A stretch of 64,000 nt of DNA from Clostridiaceae bacterium AF10-41 (GTDB lineage Bacteria > Bacillota > Clostridia > Clostridiales > Clostridiaceae): the NCBI GenBank assembly GCA_027686065.1, contig JAQCTH010000007.1:1-64000 (forward strand), written 5' to 3'. Both the position numbers and the translations under genes were made by a program. This document shows, piece after piece, positions 57,150 through 64,000 of the stretch. Below the pieces are notes generated by a model. The model worked only from the letters and a program-made list of their open reading frames with translations. It had not been told where the DNA came from and did no database searches. Numbering within the stretch: the stretch's first letter is position 1; the number at the start of each line of letters is the position of its first letter.

Positions 57150-57173
57150 CTCTTTTGTGGGTAAGGTGATGAA

Positions 57174-57503
57174 ATGGAAGATAGGGTTGAGATTTCATTA
57201 TTAATGGATTTATATGGTTCATTACTAACAGAAAAACAGTATAAAATTATGGAGCTTTATTATAATGAGGATTTATCCTTAGCTGAAATTGCTGAATTGA
57301 ATAACACAAGTCGTCAAGCGATCCATGATTTAATAAAGAGATGCTACAAACAGTTTCTATCCTATGAAAGTAAACTTAATTTACTTAAAAAAAGTTTTAG
57401 TCAAGAAAAAATAATTATAAGTTTTCTTATAGAAATAAAAGATAAATATTCAATTTCAGAAGAGGACTATAATAAATATAAAAGTATATTAAAAGATTTA
57501 TAA
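57174..57503 (+). CDS. ylxM: YlxM/p13 family SRP-associated helix-turn-helix protein
   Basis: 109 aa UPF0122 protein. Sigma-70 region-4-like helix-turn-helix around residues 20-60 ([20 protein letters not shown], then [15 protein letters not shown]). In streptococci YlxM binds SRP RNA and modulates Ffh GTPase. AAGGTGAT lies close before ATG 57174. ffh begins 19 nt later, the invariant ylxM-ffh pair. Confidence 0.93.
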   Translation: MEDRVEISLLMDLYGSLLTEKQYKIMELYYNEDLSLAEIAELNNTSRQAIHDLIKRCYKQFLSYESKLNLLKKSFSQEKIIISFLIEIKDKYSISEEDYNKYKSILKDL

Positions 57504-57522
57504 AATCATAGGAGGGTTTAAC

Positions 57523-58875
57523 ATGGCTTTTGAAGGTTTATCAGATAAATTGCAGGAAGCTTTCAAAAAGCTTAAGGGCAAAGGAAAGCTAACTGAAAAA
57601 GATATAAAAGAGGCCATGAGAGAAGTAAAGCTTGCGTTACTTGAAGCTGATGTTAACTTTAAAGTTGTTAAGAAATTTATTTCAAATGTCAGTGAAAAGT
57701 GTGTTGGAAATGAAGTTTTAGAAAGTTTAACTCCAGCTCAACAAGTTATAAAAATTGTTAACGATGAACTTACTGATCTTATGGGAGGTAGTGAAAGTAA
57801 ATTAGAATTTAACTCTGTAGGTCCAACAATAATAATGATGGTTGGTTTGCAAGGAGCAGGTAAAACTACAATGAGTGGAAAGCTTGCATTACAACTTAGA
57901 AAACAAAATAAGAAACCTCTTTTAGTAGCATGCGATATATATAGACCGGCAGCTATTAAACAATTAGAGGTAGTTGGAAAGCAAATAGATATTCCGGTTT
58001 TCCAAATGGGAGACAAAGTTAATCCTGTTGATATTGCAAAGGCTGGTATAGTGCATGCAAGGGAAAATGGAAATAATGTAATAATAATAGATACGGCTGG
58101 TAGACTTCATATAGATGAAAATCTTATGGGAGAACTTAAGTCTATAAAAGAAGAGGTAAAACCTCAGGAAATACTACTTGTAGTAGATGCAATGACAGGA
58201 CAAGATGCTGTAAATGTTGCAGAGAGCTTTAACGCTTCTTTAGATGTATCAGGAGTTATATTAACAAAGTTAGATGGCGATACAAGAGGCGGAGCTGCTT
58301 TATCAATTAGACATATTACTGAAAAACCAATTAAGTTTATTGGTGTAGGTGAAAAAATGAGTGATTTTGAAGTTTTCTATCCAGATAGAATGGCTTCAAG
58401 AATATTAGGAATGGGAGATGTTCTTTCACTAATAGAAAAAGCTCAGCAAGCTTTTGATGATAAAGAAGCACAAGAATTAAGTTCAAAAATGATGGAAAAT
58501 GATTTTACTTATGAAGATTATTTAACAGCTATGGAACAAATGAAAAAACTTGGTTCTTTAAGTAAAATAATGGAGATGCTTCCAGGAATGCCAAAGGAAA
58601 TGAAGGATATAGATTTTGATGCTGGTGAAAAACAACTAGGTAGAGTAAAAGCTATAATTCATTCAATGACTCCAAAAGAAAGAAGAAATCCAAAGCTAAT
58701 AGCAGGATCATCTTCAAGAAAAAAGAGGATTTCTAAGGGTTCAGGAACATCATTGCAAGAAGTTAATAAACTCATTAAGGGCTTTGATATGATGAGAAAG
58801 CAAATGAAACAAATGAAATCATTTCAAAAGAAATCTAAAAAAGGTTTTTTTGGTAAATTACCTTTTATGAGTTAA
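57523..58875 (+). CDS. ffh: signal recognition particle protein Ffh
   Basis: SRP54 GTPase that binds signal sequences on nascent chains. N domain (1-95), G domain with P-loop GLQGAGKTT (about 107-115), DIYRPAA, DTAGRLHID and TKLDGDTRGG. The methionine-rich M domain (about 300-450) ends in MRKQMKQMKSFQKKSKKGF, with RRKRISKGSG-like RKKRISKGSG for SRP RNA binding. 450 aa. TAGGAGG precedes ATG. Followed by the ribosomal rpsP operon. Confidence 0.97.
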   Translation: MAFEGLSDKLQEAFKKLKGKGKLTEKDIKEAMREVKLALLEADVNFKVVKKFISNVSEKCVGNEVLESLTPAQQVIKIVNDELTDLMGGSESKLEFNSVGPTIIMMVGLQGAGKTTMSGKLALQLRKQNKKPLLVACDIYRPAAIKQLEVVGKQIDIPVFQMGDKVNPVDIAKAGIVHARENGNNVIIIDTAGRLHIDENLMGELKSIKEEVKPQEILLVVDAMTGQDAVNVAESFNASLDVSGVILTKLDGDTRGGAALSIRHITEKPIKFIGVGEKMSDFEVFYPDRMASRILGMGDVLSLIEKAQQAFDDKEAQELSSKMMENDFTYEDYLTAMEQMKKLGSLSKIMEMLPGMPKEMKDIDFDAGEKQLGRVKAIIHSMTPKERRNPKLIAGSSSRKKRISKGSGTSLQEVNKLIKGFDMMRKQMKQMKSFQKKSKKGFFGKLPFMS

Positions 58876-58910
58876 TATAAAAATACACACTTTAAAAGGA
58901 GGTGAAATAC

Positions 58911-59156
58911 ATGGCAGTAAAAATCAGATTAAGAAGAATGGGCGCTAAAAAAGCTCCTTTCTATAGAATAGTAGTTGCTGATTCAAGAGCACCAAGAGAT
59001 GGTAGATTCATCGAAGAAATAGGATATTACAATCCTTTAACTGAACCAGCTGAAGTTAAAATCAATGAAGAAAAAGCTACTAAATGGGTACAAAATGGAG
59101 CTCAACCTACAGATGTAGTTAAGAGACTTTTTGCTCAAGCAGGATTAAATAAGTAA
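58911..59156 (+). CDS. rpsP: 30S ribosomal protein S16
   Basis: 81 aa. Typical [26 protein letters not shown] start and [15 protein letters not shown] 58911 follows the full AAAGGAGGTGA at 6 nt; an in-frame ATG 9 nt upstream overlaps that site and is rejected. First gene of the rpsP-khpA-rimM-trmD set. Confidence 0.97.
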   Translation: MAVKIRLRRMGAKKAPFYRIVVADSRAPRDGRFIEEIGYYNPLTEPAEVKINEEKATKWVQNGAQPTDVVKRLFAQAGLNK

Positions 59157-59161
59157 TTTTT

Positions 59162-59200
59162 AGGAGGTGAACTCTGTAATTAATGTAATTACAGGTGTTT
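59162..59200 (+). promoter_or_regulatory. hairpin-split ribosome binding site of khpA
   Basis: The strong Shine-Dalgarno AGGAGGTGA (59162-59170) is 30 nt from ATG 59201. Between them is a perfect 8-bp hairpin TGTAATTA / TAATTACA (59175-59182, 59186-59193) whose loop is ATG. Folding brings the site within working distance of GTG 59195 or ATG 59201 and hides the decoy ATG, which is directly followed by TAA. Confidence 0.6.
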
Positions 59201-59440
59201 ATGAAGGAATTAATTGAAATTATAGCTAAATCTCTTGTAGAGAATCCAAATGAAGTTCATGTAAATGAAATCCAAGGAGAGCAATCAATTATTCTGGAAC
59301 TAAAGGTTGCTCCTGCAGATATGGGAAAAGTAATTGGTAAGCAGGGAAGAATAGCTAAAGCTATTAGAACTGTTATAAAAGCAGCAGCAATGAAAGAAGA
59401 CAAAAAAGTAGTAGTTGAAATTATTGATGTAAAGAGTTAG
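59201..59440 (+). CDS. khpA: KH-domain RNA-binding protein KhpA
   Basis: 79-aa single KH domain with the GxxG loop in VIGKQGRIAKAIRTVIKA. Starts MKELIEIIAKSLVENPNEV, the usual N-terminus for the YlqC/KhpA family. KhpA with KhpB binds small and messenger RNAs and affects division in streptococci. GTG 59195 would add Met-Phe. The Shine-Dalgarno sequence is separated from the start by a hairpin. A terminator overlaps the stop codon. Confidence 0.93.
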   Translation: MKELIEIIAKSLVENPNEVHVNEIQGEQSIILELKVAPADMGKVIGKQGRIAKAIRTVIKAAAMKEDKKVVVEIIDVKS

Positions 59441-59459
59441 GATAATCCTAACTCTTTTT
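59431..59459 (+). terminator. terminator overlapping the khpA stop
   Basis: 11-bp stem AAAGAGTTAGG (59431-59441) with CCTAACTCTTT (59447-59457), loop ATAAT, followed by TT. The TAG stop lies in the left arm. Confidence 0.75.
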
Positions 59460-59543
59460 AAGCATAAAATACAATTTATTAAATAGGATAATATATTATC
59501 TATTTTTAATTATTTTGTTTCACAAAATAAAGGAGGTGCCCAA

Positions 59544-60041
59544 ATGAAGGATATTTTAAGAGTTGGGAAAATAGTAAATACTCATGGATTAAAAGGAGAA
59601 GTAAAAGTTATAGCTTTAACTGATGATCCTAAAAGATATAATGATTTAGATTTTGTATTAATAGATGGAGTAGAAAGAAAGATTCAAGGATGTAAATTTC
59701 AAAAAGATAGAGTAATAGTGAAAATAGAAGGAATTGATTCTATAGAAGAAGCTGAAAAATATAAAAATAAATATATGGAAATTCCAAGAGAACATGCAGT
59801 TCCATTAGAAGAAGATACATATTATATTGCAGATATAATAGGATGCAATGTTTATGATACGAATGGTAAATCTTTGGGAGAAGTTTATGATGTAATACAA
59901 ACAAAAAATAATGATGTTTATTGGATAAGAAACCCTAAAGAATTATTAATACCTGTATTATTGGAAATTGTTACAGATATAGATATAGATAATAAAAAAA
60001 TAACAATTAAACCAGTAGGAGAATGGCAAGATGAAGATTGA
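59544..60041 (+). CDS. rimM: ribosome maturation factor RimM
   Basis: 165 aa. N-terminal RimM domain ([22 protein letters not shown]) and C-terminal PRC barrel (about 95-165) with [13 protein letters not shown] and [11 protein letters not shown]. Assists 30S head assembly with S19. AAGGAGGTG precedes ATG. It overlaps trmD by 11 nt, with the trmD ribosome binding site in its last codons. Confidence 0.96.
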   Translation: MKDILRVGKIVNTHGLKGEVKVIALTDDPKRYNDLDFVLIDGVERKIQGCKFQKDRVIVKIEGIDSIEEAEKYKNKYMEIPREHAVPLEEDTYYIADIIGCNVYDTNGKSLGEVYDVIQTKNNDVYWIRNPKELLIPVLLEIVTDIDIDNKKITIKPVGEWQDED

Positions 60042-60744
60042 TATTCTTACATTATTTCCTGAAATGTTTGACATATTTAATCATAGTATAATAGGAAAAG
60101 CAAAAGAAAAGAATTTAGTAGAAATAGATACTATAAATATAAGAGATTTTACTTTAAATAAACATAAAAAAGTGGATGACTATCCGTATGGCGGTGGTGC
60201 AGGAATGGTAATGACTCCACAGCCCCTAGTAGATTCTATAAGATATTGTAAAAAAAACAATAAAGGGAAAGTTATTTTTTTAGGCCCTAGAGGTAAAATT
60301 TTTAATCAAGATATTGCTAAAGAGTTATCTAAAGAAGATGAACTAATATTTATATGTGGTCATTATGAAGGAATTGATGAAAGAGTATATAAGTATATAG
60401 ATATAGAAATTTCTTTGGGAGATTTTATATTAACTGGTGGAGAGATGGCAGCTGTTCCTGTGATAGATTCAATTTTAAGGTTAAAAAATGGTGTTTTAGG
60501 TAAAGAAGAAAGTTATATGGATGAATCATTTTCAGAAGGATTACTTGAATATCCACAATATACGAGACCAGAAGAATTTGAAGGAGATAAAGTACCAGAA
60601 GTACTACTTTCGGGGCATCATGAAAATATAAGAAAATGGAGAAGAGCTCAATCTCTAATAATAACTAAAAGAAAAAGAATAGATTTATATGATAAAATAC
60701 TTCTGACTAAAGAAGATAAAAAAATACTAGAAAAATACAAATAA
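60031..60744 (+). CDS. trmD: tRNA (guanine-37-N1)-methyltransferase TrmD
   Basis: SPOUT-class methyltransferase preventing frameshifts at CCN/CUN codons. 237 aa with [35 protein letters not shown], the knot motif [15 protein letters not shown] and the C-terminal [17 protein letters not shown]. Overlaps rimM. rimM-trmD-rplS order is nearly universal; a separate promoter and leader precede rplS. Confidence 0.97.
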   Translation: MKIDILTLFPEMFDIFNHSIIGKAKEKNLVEIDTINIRDFTLNKHKKVDDYPYGGGAGMVMTPQPLVDSIRYCKKNNKGKVIFLGPRGKIFNQDIAKELSKEDELIFICGHYEGIDERVYKYIDIEISLGDFILTGGEMAAVPVIDSILRLKNGVLGKEESYMDESFSEGLLEYPQYTRPEEFEGDKVPEVLLSGHHENIRKWRRAQSLIITKRKRIDLYDKILLTKEDKKILEKYK

Positions 60745-60748
60745 ATTA

Positions 60749-60777
60749 TTGAAATATAACATAACTTATGTTAAAAT
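60749..60777 (+). promoter_or_regulatory. sigma-A promoter of rplS
   Basis: TTGAAA (60749-60754), 17-nt spacer, TAAAAT (60772-60777), directly after the trmD stop. Confidence 0.7.
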
Positions 60778-60783
60778 AACCTT

Positions 60784-60857
60784 TGTGTTAGTACGGGCGG
60801 TCCTCTGTCAAGTGTTTGTTAAGAACGTCTAATATAAATTTAAGGAGGGACTACACA
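60784..60857 (+). ncRNA. L19 ribosomal protein leader (autoregulatory RNA)
   Basis: The leader folds with TTAG..ACG (from 60788) against CGTCTAA (about 60827-60833) enclosing GGGCGGTCCTCTG, and ends just before AAGGAGGG. Firmicutes have an L19 leader of this size at this position, thought to bind L19; the assignment is by position and shape. Confidence 0.55.
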
Positions 60858-61208
60858 ATGAACGAAATAATAAGAGCTATTGAAGCAGAACAAATGAGAA
60901 GTGATCTTCCAAATTTCAACGTAGGAGATACTGTTAAAGTTTACGTTAAAATTAAAGAAGGTACAAGAGAAAGAATACAAATGTTTGAAGGAACAGTTAT
61001 TAAGAAGCAAAACGGTGGATTAAGAGAAACTTTCACTGTAAGAAGAGTTGCTTACGGAACTGGAGTAGAAAGAACTTTCCCAATGAACTCCCCAATCATC
61101 GATAGAATGGAAGTTTCAAGAAAAGGTAAAGTTAGAAGAGCTAAGTTATTCTACTTAAGAGATAGAGTAGGTAAGGCTGCTAAAGTTAAAGAATTAAACG
61201 TTAGATAA
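60858..61208 (+). CDS. rplS: 50S ribosomal protein L19
   Basis: 116 aa at the 30S/50S interface. [34 protein letters not shown] and [18 protein letters not shown] are standard. ATG 60858 is 8 nt after AAGGAGGG; the open frame runs 14 codons further upstream but without a site and through the leader. Followed by a palindrome over the stop and by a terminator. Confidence 0.97.
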   Translation: MNEIIRAIEAEQMRSDLPNFNVGDTVKVYVKIKEGTRERIQMFEGTVIKKQNGGLRETFTVRRVAYGTGVERTFPMNSPIIDRMEVSRKGKVRRAKLFYLRDRVGKAAKVKELNVR

Positions 61209-61227
61209 TATTATCTAATGATTAAGT

Positions 61228-61256
61228 AAGGGACTTTTATAAGTCCCTTTTTCTTA
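61228..61256 (+). terminator. terminator after rplS
   Basis: 9-bp stem AAGGGACTT (61228-61236) with AAGTCCCTT (61241-61249), loop TTAT, followed by TTTCTTATTTT. An 18-bp palindrome TTAGATAATATTATCTAA (61201-61218) lies just before, over the stop codon. Confidence 0.88.
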
Positions 61257-61317
61257 TTTTCAAGAAATTATAAAGCGTTATTTTTTTGAATAACTTTTTA
61301 TAACTTCCTTCTGTTAT

Positions 61318-61453
61318 CAAGTGGATATATGTTTGAAGTGAAGTTAGAAAATAAGTGTATTTATATATGTCAACCTTTTTACTTTAAAGGAAAATATTTT
61401 ATAAAAATTAAACTTATAAAGATTGATATATACATGATGCAAGTGGATATAAT
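61318..61453 (+). repeat. 12-bp direct repeat upstream of ylqF
   Basis: CAAGTGGATATA occurs at 61318-61329 and 61440-61451. The second copy merges with a perfect -10 TATAAT (61448-61453) without a good -35, so it may be part of the ylqF promoter. Apart from the rplS terminator, nothing else is recognised in 61209-61487. Confidence 0.4.
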
Positions 61454-61487
61454 ACAAATAGTAAAATAGATAGGGAGGAATTTTAAT

Positions 61488-62354
61488 ATGCCTACAATTA
61501 ATTGGTTCCCAGGACATATGAAAAAAACTCAAAGAGAGATAAAAGAAAATTTAAAGCTAGTGGATGCGATAATTGAAATAAGAGATGCTAGAATACCAAG
61601 AAGTTCTGCAAATCCAGATATAGATAAGCTTTGTGAAGGAAAACCGAGAGTAATACTTTTAAATAAGAGCGATTTATCAGAAGCTAAAGTGACAAAAATG
61701 TGGATGAATTATTTATCCTCAGAAAATGTAAGAGTAATAGAAGTAAATTGTCTAAATGGAAAGGGATTAAATCAAATTAAACCAACTTTAGATTTATTGC
61801 TTAAGGAAAAACATGATAGATTAAAGGCTAAAGGCTTAGTAAAGATACAAATGAGAGTTATGGTAGTAGGAATACCAAATGTAGGTAAATCTACTTTTAT
61901 AAATAAGATGGCCAAAAATAATATAGCAAAGACTGGAGATAGACCTGGAGTTACAAAGAGTAAACAATGGATAAAAACTAAAATGGATATTGAGATGTTA
62001 GATACGCCCGGAGTTTTATGGCCTAAATTTGAGGATGAAAAAACTGCTCTTAACTTAGCATTTACAGGTGCTATTAAAGATGAAATAATGGATGTAGAAG
62101 AGCTTGCATATAACTTGGTAAAAAGACTTCAAGTCTTTTATGGAAATAAATTAAAAGATAGATATAAGATTGATGAAATAAATGAAGACCCTCTTGAGAC
62201 CTTAAATAGTATAGCAAGAAGAAGAGGTTGTTTAATTAAAGGTGGAGAAATAGATTATAATAGAATAGCTGTAATTCTTTTAGATGAATTTAGAGGTGGT
62301 AAAATAGGTAATATCTCACTTGAACTACCAAATGAAGAAGTAATAGGAGAGTAG
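61488..62354 (+). CDS. ylqF: ribosome biogenesis GTPase YlqF (RbgA)
   Basis: Circularly permuted GTPase required for late 50S assembly. 288 aa; starts INWFPGHMKKTQREI. NKSD (G4) near residue 58 precedes the P-loop GIPNVGKST (about 125-133) and DTPGVL (G3), the permuted order. The C-terminal domain (about 200-288) has RRRGCLIKGGEIDYNR. AGGGAGGA precedes ATG. rplS-ylqF-rnhB order agrees with B. subtilis. Confidence 0.96.
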   Translation: MPTINWFPGHMKKTQREIKENLKLVDAIIEIRDARIPRSSANPDIDKLCEGKPRVILLNKSDLSEAKVTKMWMNYLSSENVRVIEVNCLNGKGLNQIKPTLDLLLKEKHDRLKAKGLVKIQMRVMVVGIPNVGKSTFINKMAKNNIAKTGDRPGVTKSKQWIKTKMDIEMLDTPGVLWPKFEDEKTALNLAFTGAIKDEIMDVEELAYNLVKRLQVFYGNKLKDRYKIDEINEDPLETLNSIARRRGCLIKGGEIDYNRIAVILLDEFRGGKIGNISLELPNEEVIGE

Positions 62355-62358
62355 GCTA

Positions 62359-63171
62359 ATGGATTTATTAAACAGTGATATTAAATCACTAAGCTATAAA
62401 GAAATAAAATCGTATATAGATGATATTAATATATTTGAAGAAAAAAATAATGATGAAATAATATATTTAATAGATAAACTTTATTTAGATGAAAGAAAAA
62501 ATGTTAAATCCTTAGCTGATAAATTATTTAAGCAGAAGGAAAAAGTAATCAAAGAAATTCAAAGAGTAAAAAATATGTATAACTTTGATAAAGGATTTGG
62601 AAAGTATCAATTTATAGCAGGAGTTGACGAAGTTGGAAGAGGTCCACTTGCAGGTCCTATAGTATCTTGTGCAGTTATATTAGATTTAAATATAATTGAT
62701 GATGAACTTATACTTTGGTTAAATGACTCTAAAAAATTATCAGAAAAGAAAAGAAAAGAATTAGCAGAAATTATAAAGGAAAAAGCACTGGCATATTATA
62801 TATCAGAAAGCTCAAATGAAGAAATAGATAAAAAGGGAATATCTTATTGTAATAATAAGATATTTTTAGAAGCTTGCACATCTATGAAAATAAAGCCGAA
62901 TCTTATTTTATCAGATGGTTATTTAATAAAAGGAGTTAATATTCATAACAAATCGGTAATAAAAGGTGATGCAAAGTCAGCATCTATAGCAGCAGCATCT
63001 ATTTTAGCAAAGGTATATAGAGATGATTTAATGAAAGAATATGCAAAGGAATATCCATATTATGCATTTGAAGAAAATGCTGGATATGGTACTAGTAAAC
63101 ATATAGAAGGTTTAAAGAAATTTGGTCAGTGTAAAATACATAGAAGATCATTTTTGAAAAATATTCTTTAA
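62359..63171 (+). CDS. rnhB: ribonuclease HII
   Basis: Removes ribonucleotides and RNA primers from DNA. An N-terminal extension (about 1-75, helical) as in other Gram-positive RNase HII precedes the catalytic core, which has GVDEVGRGPLAGP (catalytic Asp-Glu), NDSKKLSEKKR, SDGYLIKG, KGDAKSASIAAASILAKVYRD and GYGTSKHIE. 270 aa. It starts 4 nt after ylqF with a weak ribosome binding site, suggesting coupled translation. Confidence 0.96.
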   Translation: MDLLNSDIKSLSYKEIKSYIDDINIFEEKNNDEIIYLIDKLYLDERKNVKSLADKLFKQKEKVIKEIQRVKNMYNFDKGFGKYQFIAGVDEVGRGPLAGPIVSCAVILDLNIIDDELILWLNDSKKLSEKKRKELAEIIKEKALAYYISESSNEEIDKKGISYCNNKIFLEACTSMKIKPNLILSDGYLIKGVNIHNKSVIKGDAKSASIAAASILAKVYRDDLMKEYAKEYPYYAFEENAGYGTSKHIEGLKKFGQCKIHRRSFLKNIL

Positions 63172-63218
63172 TATAAATACTTATAAATATTTAGCTTTAT
63201 ATAAATATGTATTCATAT

Positions 63219-63590
63219 TTAATAGCCTCTAAAGGCATCTTCTATATGGTTTAGAAAGTATGATTCATTATCTTTATTAAAATAAACTTCAATAACATCA
63301 AATCTACAATTATAATTAAAAAGTTTTTTTGTAAGGATATAAAATTTACATAAATTAATTATTTGCTTTTGTTTGTAGTAGGTAACAGCTTCTAATGGTA
63401 AACCATAAGAGTAATTGTACCTACTTTTTACTTCTACAAAAATAATCATTCCATCGTATCTGAATATCAAATCAATTTCCCCATACTTATTTCTAAAATT
63501 TTTACTTAATAAATAATAACCTTTAGATATTAAGTAAGAAGAAGCCAAGTCTTCACCATAAGAGCCTATGTTTTTATTATATTTGCCCAT
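63219..63590 (-). CDS. YraN/UPF0102 family nuclease-fold protein
   Basis: 123 aa, minus strand. Restriction-endonuclease-like fold with GSYGEDLASSYLISKGY, RNKYGEIDLIFRYDGMIIFVEVKSR (the Asp...Glu-x-Lys pattern). Often linked to rnhB and comM and thought to act in DNA uptake or repair, without proof. Ribosome binding site GGTGGTG on the minus strand. Convergent with rnhB, divergent from comM. Confidence 0.92.
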   Translation of the reverse strand: MGKYNKNIGSYGEDLASSYLISKGYYLLSKNFRNKYGEIDLIFRYDGMIIFVEVKSRYNYSYGLPLEAVTYYKQKQIINLCKFYILTKKLFNYNCRFDVIEVYFNKDNESYFLNHIEDAFRGY

Positions 63591-63731
63591 AATACACCAC
63601 CATAAGAATTATAAAAATTATATAAAAATATAACCATCTTATAATATTGACAAAAATAATATATTAAATCATATAAAATAAATGTTTAATAATTAAATTA
63701 TAGTGTCAATAATGTTTAAGAGGTGATAATG

Positions 63732-64000
63732 ATGTCAATAGAGATAATAAGTGCTACCCACAATGGACTTGATGGTGTACTAATAAATGTTGAAGTAGAT
63801 ATAAACAAAGGAATGCCAAGTTTTAGTATAGTGGGACTTCCTGATGCTTCAATAAAGGAATCCAAAGAAAGGGTACGTTCTGCAATAGTAAACAGCGGAT
63901 TTGATTTTCCATTAGGAAGAATAACTATAAATTTGGCACCAGCAGATATAAAGAAAATAGGGTCATTACTTGATTTACCAATTGCCCTTGGAATACTTAT
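63732..64000 (+). CDS. comM: Mg-chelatase-like/ComM (YifB) ATPase, N-terminal part
   Basis: Partial; runs off the right edge with 89 codons visible. SIEIISATHNGLDGVLINVEVDI..GMPSFSIVGLPDASIKESKERVRSA and the later ITINLAPADIKK match the N-terminal domain of YifB/ComM, an AAA+ hexameric helicase that promotes branch migration in natural transformation. ATG 63729 or 63732 follows AGAGGTGAT. A TTGACA at 63647 with TATAAA 19 nt later may be its promoter. Pairing with yraN and rnhB is typical. Confidence 0.93.
   Translation, partial: MSIEIISATHNGLDGVLINVEVDINKGMPSFSIVGLPDASIKESKERVRSAIVNSGFDFPLGRITINLAPADIKKIGSLLDLPIALGIL

Noticed and set aside
1..64000. Defence island, prophage, CRISPR array, rRNA or tRNA genes
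   Set aside because: No regularly spaced repeats, integrase, transposase, phage structural genes, rRNA or tRNA-like sequences were seen; composition and gene order are those of core chromosome throughout.

Overview
The window is a block of conserved chromosome from an AT-rich, endospore-forming, anaerobic Firmicute, almost certainly Clostridium sensu stricto. The evidence is extreme A/T codon bias, strong AGGAGG-type ribosome binding sites, frequent TTG/GTG starts, a dense set of sporulation genes (spoIIGA, sigE, sigG, ymxH-like, spoIVA, spoVM, ylbJ), pta-ackA, and a gene order that largely follows the Bacillus subtilis yloC-to-rnhB region. The species cannot be fixed from the sequence alone.

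Layout: 0.3-4.5 kb holds ftsZ and the sporulation sigma cluster spoIIGA-sigE-sigG-ymxH. 4.5-12.7 kb holds nrdR, pgeF, the phosphate two-component system phoPR and the pstSCAB-phoU transport operon, with a phased PhoP-box array in front of pstS. 12.8-18.8 kb holds a DUF512 radical-SAM gene, der, gpsA, spoIVA and a small BECR-nuclease-like gene. 18.8-21.7 kb holds asparaginase, preceded by a promoter, a compact folded RNA and a terminator, then a guanine riboswitch controlling an NCS2 purine permease. 21.8-39.5 kb is a long co-oriented run: yicC, remA, gmk, rpoZ, coaBC, priA, def, fmt, a zinc protease, rsmB, rlmN, stp, prkC, rsgA, rpe, thiN, the 23-codon spoVM, rpmB (opposite strand), an Asp23 gene and fakA. 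39.5-48.1 kb holds recG, rsmD, coaD, a coiled-coil gene, ylbJ and tmcAL on the minus strand, then pta-ackA. 48.2-64 kb holds yceD-rpmF-plsX, acpP, rnc, an Elp3-like radical-SAM gene, a 30-codon membrane peptide, smc, ftsY, ylxM-ffh, rpsP-khpA-rimM-trmD, rplS, ylqF, rnhB, yraN (minus) and the start of comM.

The genes serve cell division, the early and middle sporulation programme, phosphate uptake, purine uptake, initiation of translation (def, fmt), ribosome and tRNA maturation, SRP targeting, phospholipid precursor supply and acetate fermentation. I found no rRNA or tRNA gene, prophage, transposase, CRISPR array or defence island. The least explained items are regulatory or structural RNA: a riboswitch-like leader before ansA, a structured leader lacking a Shine-Dalgarno sequence before yceD, and a hairpin separating the Shine-Dalgarno sequence from the start codon of khpA. 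The poorly characterised proteins are the BECR-like protein, DUF512, the Elp3-like radical-SAM protein and a coiled-coil protein. No accessory multi-gene system of the defence or island type is visible.
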